This document shows positions 41,272 to 51,787 of a stretch of DNA of 64,000 nt, piece by piece. The notes below the pieces were generated by a model, which saw only the letters and a list, made by a program, of their open reading frames with translations, did not search any database and was not told where the DNA came from. This stretch comes from Oceanobacillus sp. HTM 045 (GTDB lineage: Bacteria; Pseudomonadota; Alphaproteobacteria; Rhodobacterales; Rhodobacteraceae): positions 1 to 64,000 of the forward strand of contig WNWL01000001.1 in NCBI GenBank assembly GCA_009733745.1, written 5' to 3'. The translations under genes and the position numbers were made by a program. The first letter of the stretch is position 1. Every line of letters starts with the position of its first letter.

Positions 41272-42201
41272 ATGGTCAAGCCGGTCATCATCACCTGTGC
41301 GCCCACCGGCGGGATTCACACGCCCACCATGTCGGAACACCTGCCCGTCACGCCGGGCGAGATCGCGCGGGCCAGCATCGAGGCGGCGGAGGCCGGCGCG
41401 GCGATCATCCACCTCCACGCCCGCAACCCTGAGAACGGCCGCCCCGATCCGGACCCGGACCTGTTCATGCAGTTCCTGCCGCGCATCAAGCAGGCGACCG
41501 ACGCGGTGGTGAACGTCTCGACCGGCGGCGGGCTGGGCATGTCGCGCGAGGAGCGGCTGCGCGCGGCGCTGCGGACCAGCCCGGAGATGGCCAGCATGAA
41601 CATGGGGAGCATGAATTTCGGCATCTTCCCCATGCTGGACAAGTATTCCGACTGGAAGCACGACTGGGAGCCGCAGTTCCTGGAGATGACGCGGGATTTC
41701 ATCTTCCGCAACACATTCGCCGACATCGAGTTCGCGATGCGCGAACTGGGCGATGCGCACGGCACGCGGTTCGAGTTCGAGTGCTACGACCTCGGGCATC
41801 TCTATAACCTCGCCTGGGTGATCGACCAGGGCTGGGTGAAGCCGCCTTTCTTTGTGCAGATGGTCTTCGGCATCCTCGGTGGGGTCGGGGCCGATCTCGA
41901 CAACCTCGTGCACATGCACAACGTGGCCGAGAAGCTGATCGGCGGCGACTACGAGTGGTCGGTGCTGGCGGCCGGGCGGCACCAGATGCCGTTCACGACG
42001 CAGGCGGCGCTGCTGGGCGGCAATGTCCGCGTCGGGCTGGAGGACAGCCTCTATATCGGTCCGGGCCGGAAGGCGGTGTCGAACGCCGAGCAGGTGCGCA
42101 AGATCCGCGGTATCGTCGAAGCCCTCGGCCAGACCGTCGCCACCCCGGCGGAGACGCGGGAACGGCTGGGGCTCAAGGGCGCGGACCGGGTGGGATTCTA
42201 G
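41272..42201 (+). CDS. BKACE-family beta-keto acid cleavage enzyme (DUF849)
   Basis: 309 residues from ATG 41272. Seen: ITCAPTGGIHTPT at the start, AAIIHLHARNPENGRPDPD (metal-binding His pair), NVSTGGGLGM, FECYDLGHLYNLAWV and GGNVRVGLEDSLYIGPG. BKACE enzymes transfer a two-carbon unit from acetyl-CoA to a beta-keto acid, giving acetoacetate and a new acyl-CoA. Beside a carnitine-dehydrogenase-like gene, the natural candidate substrate is 3-dehydrocarnitine, giving betainyl-CoA. The thioesterase that usually accompanies that step is not in this operon. Confidence 0.88.
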   Translation: MVKPVIITCAPTGGIHTPTMSEHLPVTPGEIARASIEAAEAGAAIIHLHARNPENGRPDPDPDLFMQFLPRIKQATDAVVNVSTGGGLGMSREERLRAALRTSPEMASMNMGSMNFGIFPMLDKYSDWKHDWEPQFLEMTRDFIFRNTFADIEFAMRELGDAHGTRFEFECYDLGHLYNLAWVIDQGWVKPPFFVQMVFGILGGVGADLDNLVHMHNVAEKLIGGDYEWSVLAAGRHQMPFTTQAALLGGNVRVGLEDSLYIGPGRKAVSNAEQVRKIRGIVEALGQTVATPAETRERLGLKGADRVGF

Positions 42202-42212
42202 GGAGGGAGACG

Positions 42213-42302
42213 ATGCAGACCAGGGTGCCTGTCGGCGGCGACATGTCCGGTTACGGGCTCGGTGCCCGGATGTCGGCGCGTCACGTCATGGCCGCACACT
42301 GA
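42213..42302 (+). CDS. 29-aa small ORF with strong ribosome-binding site, coupled to the next SDR
   Basis: ATG 42213 follows gggaggga at ideal spacing. The frame encodes 29 residues beginning MQTRVPVGGDMSGYG and stops at 42300-42302, where TGA shares its A with the ATG of the next gene (tgatg). The SDR itself has no comparable ribosome-binding site, so its translation probably depends on termination here. It could be a leader peptide or the remnant of a lost gene. I recognise no relative. Confidence 0.5.
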   Translation: MQTRVPVGGDMSGYGLGARMSARHVMAAH

Positions 42303-43042
42303 TGCGGCTCGCGGGCAAGCGGGCCGTCGTCACCGGCGGGCGGCAGGGGATCGGCCGCGCCATCGTCGAGGCCTTCCTGCGGGAGGGCGCGCAGGTGCTC
42401 ACCTGCGACCGCGGCCCCCGGCCGGAAGGGCTGGACGGTGCGGTCGGCTGGAGCACGCTCGACGTCGCCGACCCCGGCGCAGTGAACGCCTTCGCCGCGG
42501 AGACAGGCGGGGTCGAAATCCTCGTGAACAATGCCGGCGTCCAGGTCGAGCGGACCGTGACCGAGAGCACCGACGCGGACTGGGACCTCGTCATGGGCGC
42601 GAACGCGCGCGGCGTCTTCAACTGCTGCCGCGCCTTCATCCCGCGCATGGCGGCGGGGGGCGCGATCATCAATATCGGCTCGATCTCCGGCACTGTCGCC
42701 GACCCCTCGATGGCGCTCTACAACGCGTCCAAGGCCTTCGTGCACGGGCTCACCCGCTCCATCGCGGTGGACCACGGGCCGGAGATCCGCTGCAACGCGA
42801 TCTGCCCCGGCTGGATCGAGACCGGGATGCTGGATGCCGGGTTCGACCTCGCCGCCGATGCCGACGCCGCCCGGAGCGATGCGCTCGCCCGCCACGCGTT
42901 GCGCCGCTTCGGCCGGCCGGAGGACATCGCCGCGATGGCGGTCTGGCTCGCCTCCGACGAGGCGGCATTCGCCACCGGGCAGCTTTTCACCGTCGATGGC
43001 GGCCTGACGGCGGCCTCTCCACTTCGTCCGGGGCTTTTCTGA
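42302..43042 (+). CDS. Short-chain dehydrogenase/reductase
   Basis: 246 residues. TGGRQGIGRAI, NNAGVQ, Ser in NIGSISG, YNASK and the terminal ATGQLFTVDGGLTA mark a classical SDR. The start overlaps the stop of a 29-codon ORF, and the stop overlaps the next gene's ATG by one base. It resembles the other SDR in this operon only at family level, so two different oxidation steps are likely. Confidence 0.85.
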   Translation: MRLAGKRAVVTGGRQGIGRAIVEAFLREGAQVLTCDRGPRPEGLDGAVGWSTLDVADPGAVNAFAAETGGVEILVNNAGVQVERTVTESTDADWDLVMGANARGVFNCCRAFIPRMAAGGAIINIGSISGTVADPSMALYNASKAFVHGLTRSIAVDHGPEIRCNAICPGWIETGMLDAGFDLAADADAARSDALARHALRRFGRPEDIAAMAVWLASDEAAFATGQLFTVDGGLTAASPLRPGLF

Positions 43043-43974
43043 TGAGCGATATCTCCCATACCGCCGTGCTGGGCGCTGGTGTCATCGGCGCGAGCTGGGC
43101 CGCGCTGTTCCTCGCCGCGGGCCGCTCGGTCGCGGTCTACGACCCCACGCCCGACGCCGAGGCCGGCGTGCGCGCCTATGTCGAGCGGGCCTGGCCCGCG
43201 CTGACCGAGCTGGGCCTCGCCGAACGCGGCGACCCGGGGCGGATCACCTTCCACGCCAACGCGGCGGACGCGGTTCGCGAGGCCGGTTTCATCCAGGAGA
43301 ACGTGCCCGAGCGCATCGCCATCAAGCACAGGCTCATCGCCGAGGTGGAGGATGCGCTGATGCCGGGGGCGGTGTTCTCCAGTTCGACCTCCGGCCTGAC
43401 ATGGGAGGAGATCGCGGGGGGCTTCAGGGACGCCTCGCGCTTCGTCCTCGGGCACCCGTTCAACCCGCCGCACCTGATCCCGCTGGTCGAGATGACCGCG
43501 GGCCCGGAGACCGACGATGACGCGATGGCCCGCGCCCGCGCCTTCTACGAGGATATCGGCAAGGTCACGATCCGGCTGCACAAGGGCATGCCCGGCCACG
43601 TCGCCAACCGGCTGCAGGCCGCGGTCTGGCGCGAGGCGATTTCCCTCGTCGTCGAGGGCGTCACCAGCGTCGAGGACGTGGACAAGGCGATGTGGGCCGG
43701 ACCGGGGATGCGCTGGGCCGCGATGGGTCCGACGATGCTCTTCCATCTCGGTGCGGGAGAGGGCGGCCTGCAGGCGTTCTGCGACCATTTCCGCGACACG
43801 TTCAACGGCTGGTGGGACGGCCTCGGCGACGTGCGCCTGACCGACGAGGTGATCGCGGAAATCGTCTCCGGCGTGCGTGACGAGGCCGGGGGCAAGACGC
43901 CGGGCGAGCTTTCCGCCAGCCGCGACGCCATGATCATCGCCCTGCAGAAGGCCCTGCGCGGGCTGAGGTCGTGA
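43042..43974 (+). CDS. L-carnitine dehydrogenase-like (3-hydroxyacyl-CoA dehydrogenase family)
   Basis: 310 residues. The N-terminal NAD-binding AVLGAGVIGASWAALFLAAG, the SSSTSGLTWEEIA segment, the catalytic-region GHPFNPPHLIPLVEM and a C-terminal helical domain with MPGHVANRLQAAVWREA fit L-carnitine 3-dehydrogenase and related single-fold HAD enzymes. It would oxidise carnitine, or a related 3-hydroxy quaternary amine, to the keto form used by the BKACE enzyme encoded upstream. Last gene of the operon. Confidence 0.87.
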   Translation: MSDISHTAVLGAGVIGASWAALFLAAGRSVAVYDPTPDAEAGVRAYVERAWPALTELGLAERGDPGRITFHANAADAVREAGFIQENVPERIAIKHRLIAEVEDALMPGAVFSSSTSGLTWEEIAGGFRDASRFVLGHPFNPPHLIPLVEMTAGPETDDDAMARARAFYEDIGKVTIRLHKGMPGHVANRLQAAVWREAISLVVEGVTSVEDVDKAMWAGPGMRWAAMGPTMLFHLGAGEGGLQAFCDHFRDTFNGWWDGLGDVRLTDEVIAEIVSGVRDEAGGKTPGELSASRDAMIIALQKALRGLRS

Positions 43975-44031
43975 CGGCGCGGGTCCACGCCTTCTTGCGG
44001 GGCGCCGGGATGGCGGGTGGCTCGGGATCCG

Positions 44032-44547
44032 CTACGACCTGATCCGGGCAACCGCGTAGGGGCCGAGGCGGAGCGGGGACGAGGCGTTCCGCCCCTCGTC
44101 CATCGCCAACGGATCCGCGGCGCTTCTGACGAAGGCTGCCTCGTCCATCATGGCGACCGGCCCGGTGTTCCATCCCTCGATCTCGACACGGTAGGAAAAG
44201 CTCTCGTCACCCTTGGTGCAGGTCGCGGCGTAAGTGACCATGAAGGCGTCCGCCCGCTCGTCGATGCGGAGATCGGTGATCGCCGGGGCGACGGTGCCCC
44301 AGTACCTGTCGCGGATGACGTAGCTGATCGTCCGGGTCGCCTCGCGGCCGCCGTCGCGGAGCCAGACGATGTAGTCGTCCTTGCCGATCTGCCCGCCCTC
44401 GCAGGGTGAGGAATCATGGCCCAGTTCTGGGGGGCTGGGACACGGCCCGCTGTGCCCGGTCGCCTGCGCCATTGCAGCGCGCGCCAGCCCATGCGCCCGC
44501 TGTCCATGCGCCGCGCGCCGACCGCCCCCGGCCGAGCATAACGGCAT
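44032..44547 (-). CDS. Hypothetical protein, start uncertain
   Basis: The convincing part is about the last 120 residues (GQIGKDDYIVWLRDGG, YVIRDRYWGTVAPAITDLRID, FMVTYAATCTKGDESFSYRVEIEG), which look like a small beta-rich exported domain with cysteines. The first ~40 residues from ATG 44547 are low-complexity and Arg/Ala-rich and may not be translated; ATG 44472 (MAQATGHS) is an alternative. No clear signal peptide in this frame. Function unknown. Confidence 0.5.
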   Translation of the reverse strand: MPLCSAGGGRRAAHGQRAHGLARAAMAQATGHSGPCPSPPELGHDSSPCEGGQIGKDDYIVWLRDGGREATRTISYVIRDRYWGTVAPAITDLRIDERADAFMVTYAATCTKGDESFSYRVEIEGWNTGPVAMMDEAAFVRSAADPLAMDEGRNASSPLRLGPYAVARIRS

Positions 44548-44670
44548 CGCAAGTGCGCTGATGGTCGCTGGCGGAACCGGAAAAATCGTGTCGGTGCTAC
44601 CCCGGCCCATGCGGCAAGGAGCGGCAACGCTTCGGGCTTGCCGTATGTGCTTGAACCATCAGGGGGAAAG

Positions 44671-44746
44671 TGGTGGGCGGTACTGGGCTCGAACCAGTGA
44701 CCCCAGCGATGTGAACACTGTGCTCTACCAACTGAGCTAACCGCCC
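44671..44746 (-). tRNA. tRNA-Val (CAC)
   Basis: On the minus strand a full cloverleaf reads from gggcggt (acceptor) through D loop agttggtaga, anticodon stem cagtg/cgctg with loop ttcacat (anticodon CAC), T arm ggttcgagccc, to accgccc and encoded ACCA. The length of 76 is normal. Confidence 0.93.
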
Positions 44747-44848
44747 GCGGGCGCTGCTATACGCAGCAAGCGGGCGGCAGGTCAAGCGGAATGGTGCGGT
44801 TTCGTCCGCGACGGTGCGGATTGCCCCTCGTGCGCCCTCGCGGGCGGG

Positions 44849-45508
44849 TCAGGCCACCTGCGCGACCGCGTCGTCCAGTTCGTCGTAATGGTCGATGGTG
44901 GCGTCGGGCGCCAGGTCCGCCAGCGGCTCGGCGGCGAAGCCGAAGCTGGTGAGGATGCAGGGCACGCCCAGCGCGCGGGCGGTGTCGAGGTCGGTCCGCG
45001 TGTCGCCGATCATGATGGTCCGCGCCGGGTCGGCGCCGATCCGCCGCGCCGTCTCGGCCATGTGCTCGGGGTCGGGCTTGCGGACGGGCAGGGTATCGGC
45101 CCCGAGGATCGCGCCGAAGCGCCCGTGCACGCCCAGCCGGTCGAGCAGCAGGTGGGCCAGCCGCTCGGGCTTGTTGGTGCAGACGCCGAGCCGCCAGCCC
45201 TCGCCGGCAGATCGGTCCAAAGCCCGCTCGACCCCGTCGAACAGCCGCGTCTCCTCCGCCAGCCGGGCCTCGTAGGCTTCCAGCAGCGGCGGGTAGAGCG
45301 ACTCGACCATCGGGTCCTCCGGCCCGCGCCCGGCACGGGCGAGCGAGGTGCGGATCATCGCCTTGCCGCCGCGCCCTGCGACGGAGCGGTCCGTCACCCG
45401 GTCGAGCTGCGGCAGGCCCGCGCGCTCCAGCACGATGTTGGCCGCGCCGAGCAGGTCGGCCGCGGTGTCCGCGAGCGTCCCGTCCAGGTCGAAGATCAGC
45501 CCGCGCAT
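44849..45508 (-). CDS. gph: Phosphoglycolate phosphatase (HAD family)
   Basis: 219 residues from ATG 45508, chosen over upstream ATGs because gggagg precedes it. HAD motifs are LIFDLDGTLADT (I), VCTNKP (II), the KPDPEH lysine (III) and MIGDTRTDLDTA (IV), with an alpha-helical cap. It hydrolyses 2-phosphoglycolate, arising from DNA repair or oxygenase reactions. It is divergent from glmU, with about 120 bases between. Confidence 0.88.
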   Translation of the reverse strand: MRGLIFDLDGTLADTAADLLGAANIVLERAGLPQLDRVTDRSVAGRGGKAMIRTSLARAGRGPEDPMVESLYPPLLEAYEARLAEETRLFDGVERALDRSAGEGWRLGVCTNKPERLAHLLLDRLGVHGRFGAILGADTLPVRKPDPEHMAETARRIGADPARTIMIGDTRTDLDTARALGVPCILTSFGFAAEPLADLAPDATIDHYDELDDAVAQVA

Positions 45509-45630
45509 CCGCCCTCCCGTCACCATCGTCCTGTCACGCGCCCGTGCTACCGCAGCGCAGCAACCTTGTGAAACAACATCTGATCGGCGGGTATCTATCG
45601 CGCCGACCGTGCCCCGGATATAGGAGCAGC

Positions 45631-47007
45631 ATGAACGGGAAAAGTCCAAACGGCGGGAAATGGGCGGTCATCGTGCTGGCCGCGGGCAAGGGCACGCGGA
45701 TGCGGTCTGCCCGTCCCAAGGTTCTTCACGAGATCGGCGGCGCGCCGATGCTGCACCACGCGATGCGTGCGGCGATGGCGCTGGAGCCTGCGCGGCTGGC
45801 GGTGGTCGTCGGGCATGGCGGCGAGGCGGTGGCGGCGTCGGCCCGCGCGCTGGCGCCGGACGCGCTGGTCTGCGAGCAGGCGGAACAGCGCGGCACCGGC
45901 CACGCGGTGCGCATGGCGGAAGGCGCGCTGGAAGGCTTCGAGGGTGATGCCATCGTCGTCTTCGGCGACACGCCCTTCCTGTCGGCGGAGACCTTCGCCC
46001 GCGTCGCCGCGGCGCGCGCCGGGGGGGCTGACGTGGTCGCGCTCGGCTTCGAGGCGGCGGAGCCCGGCAAGTACGGCCGGCTGATCCTCAGCGGCGACCG
46101 GCTGGAGCGGATTGTCGAGGCGAAGGACGCGACCGAGGCGGAACTGGCCGTCACCACCTGCAATTCCGGCGTGATCGCGGCGGACAGCGCCACGCTCTTC
46201 CGCCTGCTCGGCCGCGTCACCGACGACAACGCCCAGGGCGAATACTACCTCACCGACGTGATCGGCCTCGCGCGGGGGGAGGGGCTCGACTGCCGCGCGG
46301 TGCTCTGCGACGAGGCGGAGACGCTCGGCATCAACGACCGGGTGCAGCTCTCCGAGGCGGAGGCGATCTTCCAGGCCCGCGCGAGGCGCGCGGCGATGCT
46401 GGGCGGGGCCACGCTGACCGACCCGGCCACCACCCATTTCAGCTTCGATACGCGGCTCGGGCAGGACGTCACCGTCGGCCCCGGCACCGTGTTCGGCCCC
46501 GGCGTCGAGGTGGCGGACGGGGCGCGGATCGAGGCCTATTGCCATCTCACCCAATGCCGCATCGGCGCGGGCAGCGTGGTCGGCCCCTTCGCCCGGCTGC
46601 GCGGCGGGGTGGAGATCGGCGCGAACTGCCGCATCGGCAATTTCGTCGAGATGAAGAACGTGGCCTTCGGCGACGGGGCCAAGGCGAGCCACCTCTCCTA
46701 TGTCGGCGATGCGGGCGTCGGGAAGGGGGCGAATATCGGCGCGGGCACGATCACCTGCAACTACGATGGCTTCCTGAAGCACCGCACCGAGATCGGCGCG
46801 GGCGCCTTCATAGGCTCCAACAGCGCGCTGGTCGCGCCGCTCTCGATCGGGCCGGGCGCCTATGTCGGCTCGGGCAGCGTGGTGACGCAGGACGTGCCCG
46901 AGGACGCGCTGGCCATCGCCCGAGGCCGGCAGGCGAACAAGCCCGGCCTCGCGGCCCGGCTGCGCGAGAAGCTGGCCGAGGCCAAGCGCAAGATGACCAT
47001 GAATTGA
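45631..47007 (+). CDS. glmU: Bifunctional UDP-GlcNAc pyrophosphorylase / GlcN-1-P acetyltransferase
   Basis: 458 residues from ATG 45631. The N-terminal uridylyltransferase has VLAAGKGTRMRSARPKVLHEI, QRGTGHAVRMA and FGDTPFL. The C-terminal left-handed beta-helix acetyltransferase has hexapeptide repeats (FVEMKNVAFGDGAKASHLSYVGDA, NIGAGTITCNYDGF). It catalyses the last two steps to UDP-GlcNAc for peptidoglycan and lipopolysaccharide. It is followed 22 bases later by glmS, which supplies the precursor pathway. Confidence 0.96.
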   Translation: MNGKSPNGGKWAVIVLAAGKGTRMRSARPKVLHEIGGAPMLHHAMRAAMALEPARLAVVVGHGGEAVAASARALAPDALVCEQAEQRGTGHAVRMAEGALEGFEGDAIVVFGDTPFLSAETFARVAAARAGGADVVALGFEAAEPGKYGRLILSGDRLERIVEAKDATEAELAVTTCNSGVIAADSATLFRLLGRVTDDNAQGEYYLTDVIGLARGEGLDCRAVLCDEAETLGINDRVQLSEAEAIFQARARRAAMLGGATLTDPATTHFSFDTRLGQDVTVGPGTVFGPGVEVADGARIEAYCHLTQCRIGAGSVVGPFARLRGGVEIGANCRIGNFVEMKNVAFGDGAKASHLSYVGDAGVGKGANIGAGTITCNYDGFLKHRTEIGAGAFIGSNSALVAPLSIGPGAYVGSGSVVTQDVPEDALAIARGRQANKPGLAARLREKLAEAKRKMTMN

Positions 47008-47029
47008 GACCAGGGATTGAGAGGCATTC

Positions 47030-48853
<1,824 letters not shown>

Positions 48854-48903
48854 GATGCCGAAAAAAAGCGAAGGCTGGTGGTAACCGGAATCGAGAGGAC
48901 AGG

Positions 48904-49587
48904 ATGCGAACGACGCTGGCGGTAGTCGCTTGCGCAACCTTGGCGGGATGCCTGGGTTCAACGACGACAAGGTACGAGCCTTTTGTCCCGGTGATGCCCG
49001 TCACCGTGGAACTTCCCAAGATGATGGCGCTGCGTCCGCTGGACTCGGCGCCGACCGTGACGCTGGCGCGCACCACCGACCCGGCCCTCGGGCCGACGGT
49101 TGTGGCGGCGGCCGATGGCCGTGGCGGCCTCGTCTCGCCGCTGCCGCCGAAGCGCCCGGCGAAGGGCGTGGTCACGGCGGTCGAGCCGGACGGCTCGATC
49201 CAGCTCGCCCGGGCCGACTGCTACACGGTCGACATGTTCTCGGACGCCAAGATCAAGCGCCCGGATCCCGAGGTCCCGAAGGAATGGTCTAAGTTCCTCG
49301 GCGTCTGGGGGCAGGGCGCATGGGGCGGCAAGTGGTGCCACGAGATCCACGTCACCGAGATCATGCCGGACGGCACGGTGACCGTGATCGACACCCACGC
49401 CCCCTACGAGCCCTGGGCCAAGCCCGCGACCGCCTACCGGCGTGCCGCGAAGATGGGCGAGGACGGCAAGCTCTACCTCAACTACGGCCGCGTGAAGGTG
49501 GTCTACGAGATGCGCGACGGCCGCCTGTTCGGCTCGCGCAAGGAAGGCGGCAGCGAGCTCGCGATCGAGCTTTCGCCCCAGTCCTGA
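48904..49587 (+). CDS. Predicted lipoprotein of unknown function
   Basis: 227 residues. The signal ends in a lipobox (LAGC, Cys16). A disordered Pro/Thr-rich region is followed by a C-terminal beta-rich domain: ADCYTVDMFSD, WGGKWCHEIHVTEIMPDGTVTVID, YLNYGRVKVVYEM. The WC...ITEI..DG pattern resembles small domains sensing or binding carbohydrates in other secreted proteins, but I assign none. It starts 50 bases after glmS on the same strand, so it may be co-transcribed and envelope-related. Confidence 0.75.
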   Translation: MRTTLAVVACATLAGCLGSTTTRYEPFVPVMPVTVELPKMMALRPLDSAPTVTLARTTDPALGPTVVAAADGRGGLVSPLPPKRPAKGVVTAVEPDGSIQLARADCYTVDMFSDAKIKRPDPEVPKEWSKFLGVWGQGAWGGKWCHEIHVTEIMPDGTVTVIDTHAPYEPWAKPATAYRRAAKMGEDGKLYLNYGRVKVVYEMRDGRLFGSRKEGGSELAIELSPQS

Positions 49588-49660
49588 CCGGTCGGGGCGG
49601 CCCTCGCGGCCGCCCCCGCCCCATCTCTCCGCTGTTCGCCGGAAACCGTTCCGAAGCGGA

Positions 49661-50296
49661 TCACTCCACCGGAACCATGACCTCGTTGCGCCGGTAGGCC
49701 GGCAGAGTCCAGGGCGGGTTGTAGCCGGCGAAGCGCACCAGTCCCGCCGGGCGCAGGCCCTGCGTCTTCACCCATTCCAGCAGGAGCGCGCTTTCCTCGG
49801 AGAACCGCTCCGCCCCCATGCTGCCGGAATAGCGCCGCACCGCCATCCGCACCGGCGCGCGCTCGGCGATCTCGACCGCCGGGTCGGTCGGTGCGGGCGC
49901 GGTCTCAAGCGTCAGGTCGGCGGGCAGGGCGAACTCCATCACCCAGCCGTCGCCCTCCGCCGCGCGGAACACCGGCGCGGTCATGTCGATCTCGGTCCCG
50001 CCCTCGGCGCCGCGGTAGACGGGCGCGGTCATGGCGATCTCGCTCTCGCCCGCGTTGGCGCCGGAGATGTAGTCGAACAGCCGCCCGAACGCCTCGTCGG
50101 TGGTGTCGTCGTAATCGCCCGCGCTCCGCGTCCGCGCGACGACGACCGGGGGATAGCTCCGGATCTCGAACGCGCCCTCGCTGCGTTCCAGCGTGTAGGG
50201 CACCTCCTCGACGGAGGAGGAGCCGAAGACCGAGCAGGCCGCCGTCGCCAGGGCGGCGCCGAAACCGGCGAGGGTGAACGTTCTGCGGGTCGGCAC
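49661..50296 (-). CDS. SOUL-family heme-binding-like lipoprotein
   Basis: 211 residues. The N-terminal MPTRRTFTLAGFGAALATAAC is a Tat-like twin-arginine signal ending at a lipid-attachable Cys21. The SOUL domain follows: YTLERSEGAFEIRSYPPVVVART, TDEAFGRLFDYISGAN, IAMTAPVYR, IDMTAPVFR and YNPPWTLPAYRRNEV at the end. Eukaryotic members bind heme; bacterial roles are unclear. Monocistronic and convergent with the preceding lipoprotein gene. Confidence 0.88.
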   Translation of the reverse strand: MPTRRTFTLAGFGAALATAACSVFGSSSVEEVPYTLERSEGAFEIRSYPPVVVARTRSAGDYDDTTDEAFGRLFDYISGANAGESEIAMTAPVYRGAEGGTEIDMTAPVFRAAEGDGWVMEFALPADLTLETAPAPTDPAVEIAERAPVRMAVRRYSGSMGAERFSEESALLLEWVKTQGLRPAGLVRFAGYNPPWTLPAYRRNEVMVPVE

Positions 50297-50380
50297 GGGC
50301 GCCTCCTGTCATTCCTGCAAGAGGAATAGAGGTAGCGCCCGGCCCCCGCAGGTCCAGTTGGGGCCGTGAAGGCGCAGATG

Positions 50381-51571
50381 TCAGTCGCCGAACACCGAGC
50401 GCCGCCGCGAGACGCGCCAGCCCCGCGACGAGGGCGGGTCGCGGCGCAGGTCGGGGATGTTCCAGTTGCCCCGGTCGCGCAGGATCGCGCGGTAGAGCGC
50501 CATGTTGCCGTGGTCGGTGTAATAGTACCAGTGATCCCAGACGCTCTCCGGGTTGTCGCCGGTCACGTCGAAGCCGTGCCGGTCGCGCATCCACGCCGCC
50601 ACCTCGCGGCCGTCGATCTGGATGTCGATCCAGGACGGGCCGAGGCTTTCCGGGTTTTCCACGTCGAGGCCGTTATGGCCGATCACGTTCGAGTTGCCGA
50701 AGGTGCGCGGCCCGAAATTCTCGCCGAGCTTGTCCAGCACGTCGTTCTCGCGGCTGACGATGTTGTAGAACTGCACGTGGTCGGGCCGGGCGGCGTGGTG
50801 CAGCCGCTGCAGCATCAGCCGCGCCTCGACGACGTATTCCGCCCCGCCGAGGATCACCACCCGGTCGAGCCGGTCCACCAGGTCGACCCGCCCGTGCTTG
50901 CACATCTGCGCGATCATCCGGATCACCACCCGCGAGCCGAGCGAGTGGCAGAAGAGGTCGATCCGCTTGCCCGCCGGGAGCACCTCGTTGAGCATGTGCA
51001 CGCAGGTCAGCAGGTTCCACGCCGCCTGCTCGGCGTTGTCGTAGGCGCGCGCGTAGAAGTTCTGGAAATGCCCGATCAGCGACCCGGCGAAGCCCGGCCG
51101 CGAGTGCCAGCCATAGGCGAAGGCGAGGCCGGAAGTGCCGGTCTCGTCCTCGGCGTCGAAGCCGAGATGGTGCAGCAGGCCGGTGGTGTGGTCGCGCACC
51201 TCCTTCGGCACGTTCGGCTGGTAGTGGAAGATCCGCGCATGCGGGTTGTCGCTGTCCGCCGGGGTGCTGGAGACCGCGTCGCGCGGGTCGAACAGGAAGC
51301 CGTGCACGCAGAGCACCACCGGCTGGTCGCCCAGGTCGGCGATCGCGGGCTCGGTCATCCGCGTCATCAGGTGGCGGAGATTGTCCGGGATCAGCCCGAA
51401 GAACCGGTGCGGGTTCTGCGGGTCGAACCCGGTAATCGGGTCCGACGGCTCGATCAGCTCTTCCGTCCGCCCGAGGCGCGAGCGCTTGTCATAGGGGCCG
51501 TGCACGAAGGATCCGTTCCGCTCGACGCCGTGGATCGCCCCCTTGAGCGCCGAGACCCGGATGGTGGACAT
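50381..51571 (-). CDS. Alpha/beta-hydrolase-fold protein
   Basis: 396 residues. The oxyanion region QPVVLCVHGFLFD and the nucleophile elbow LFCHSLGSRVV (Ser in H-S-L-G) mark the fold. The later NVIGHNGLD may hold the catalytic His region. There is no signal peptide. The shape is like DUF900-type or lipase-like esterases; substrate unknown. A ccttc (RBS gaagg on the minus strand) lies just before the start. Confidence 0.75.
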   Translation of the reverse strand: MSTIRVSALKGAIHGVERNGSFVHGPYDKRSRLGRTEELIEPSDPITGFDPQNPHRFFGLIPDNLRHLMTRMTEPAIADLGDQPVVLCVHGFLFDPRDAVSSTPADSDNPHARIFHYQPNVPKEVRDHTTGLLHHLGFDAEDETGTSGLAFAYGWHSRPGFAGSLIGHFQNFYARAYDNAEQAAWNLLTCVHMLNEVLPAGKRIDLFCHSLGSRVVIRMIAQMCKHGRVDLVDRLDRVVILGGAEYVVEARLMLQRLHHAARPDHVQFYNIVSRENDVLDKLGENFGPRTFGNSNVIGHNGLDVENPESLGPSWIDIQIDGREVAAWMRDRHGFDVTGDNPESVWDHWYYYTDHGNMALYRAILRDRGNWNIPDLRRDPPSSRGWRVSRRRSVFGD

Positions 51572-51787
51572 GGCTGGAACCTCCTTCGTGAAAGGCGTGT
51601 GACGATCATGCCCGAACAGTGGGGACGCCTAAAGCATGTTGCGCGCCCGCCGGAGGAGCGCGCGCTCCCCCGCTCGCCTGCGCACCCGCCGCGCACATGC
51701 CGGGCAGGGGGCCGGTCAGGGGGAGTTGCGCAGCCCCGCGACTGGCGGCATTGTCGCCCGCGAACAACGGGACAGGGAGAGAACCGG

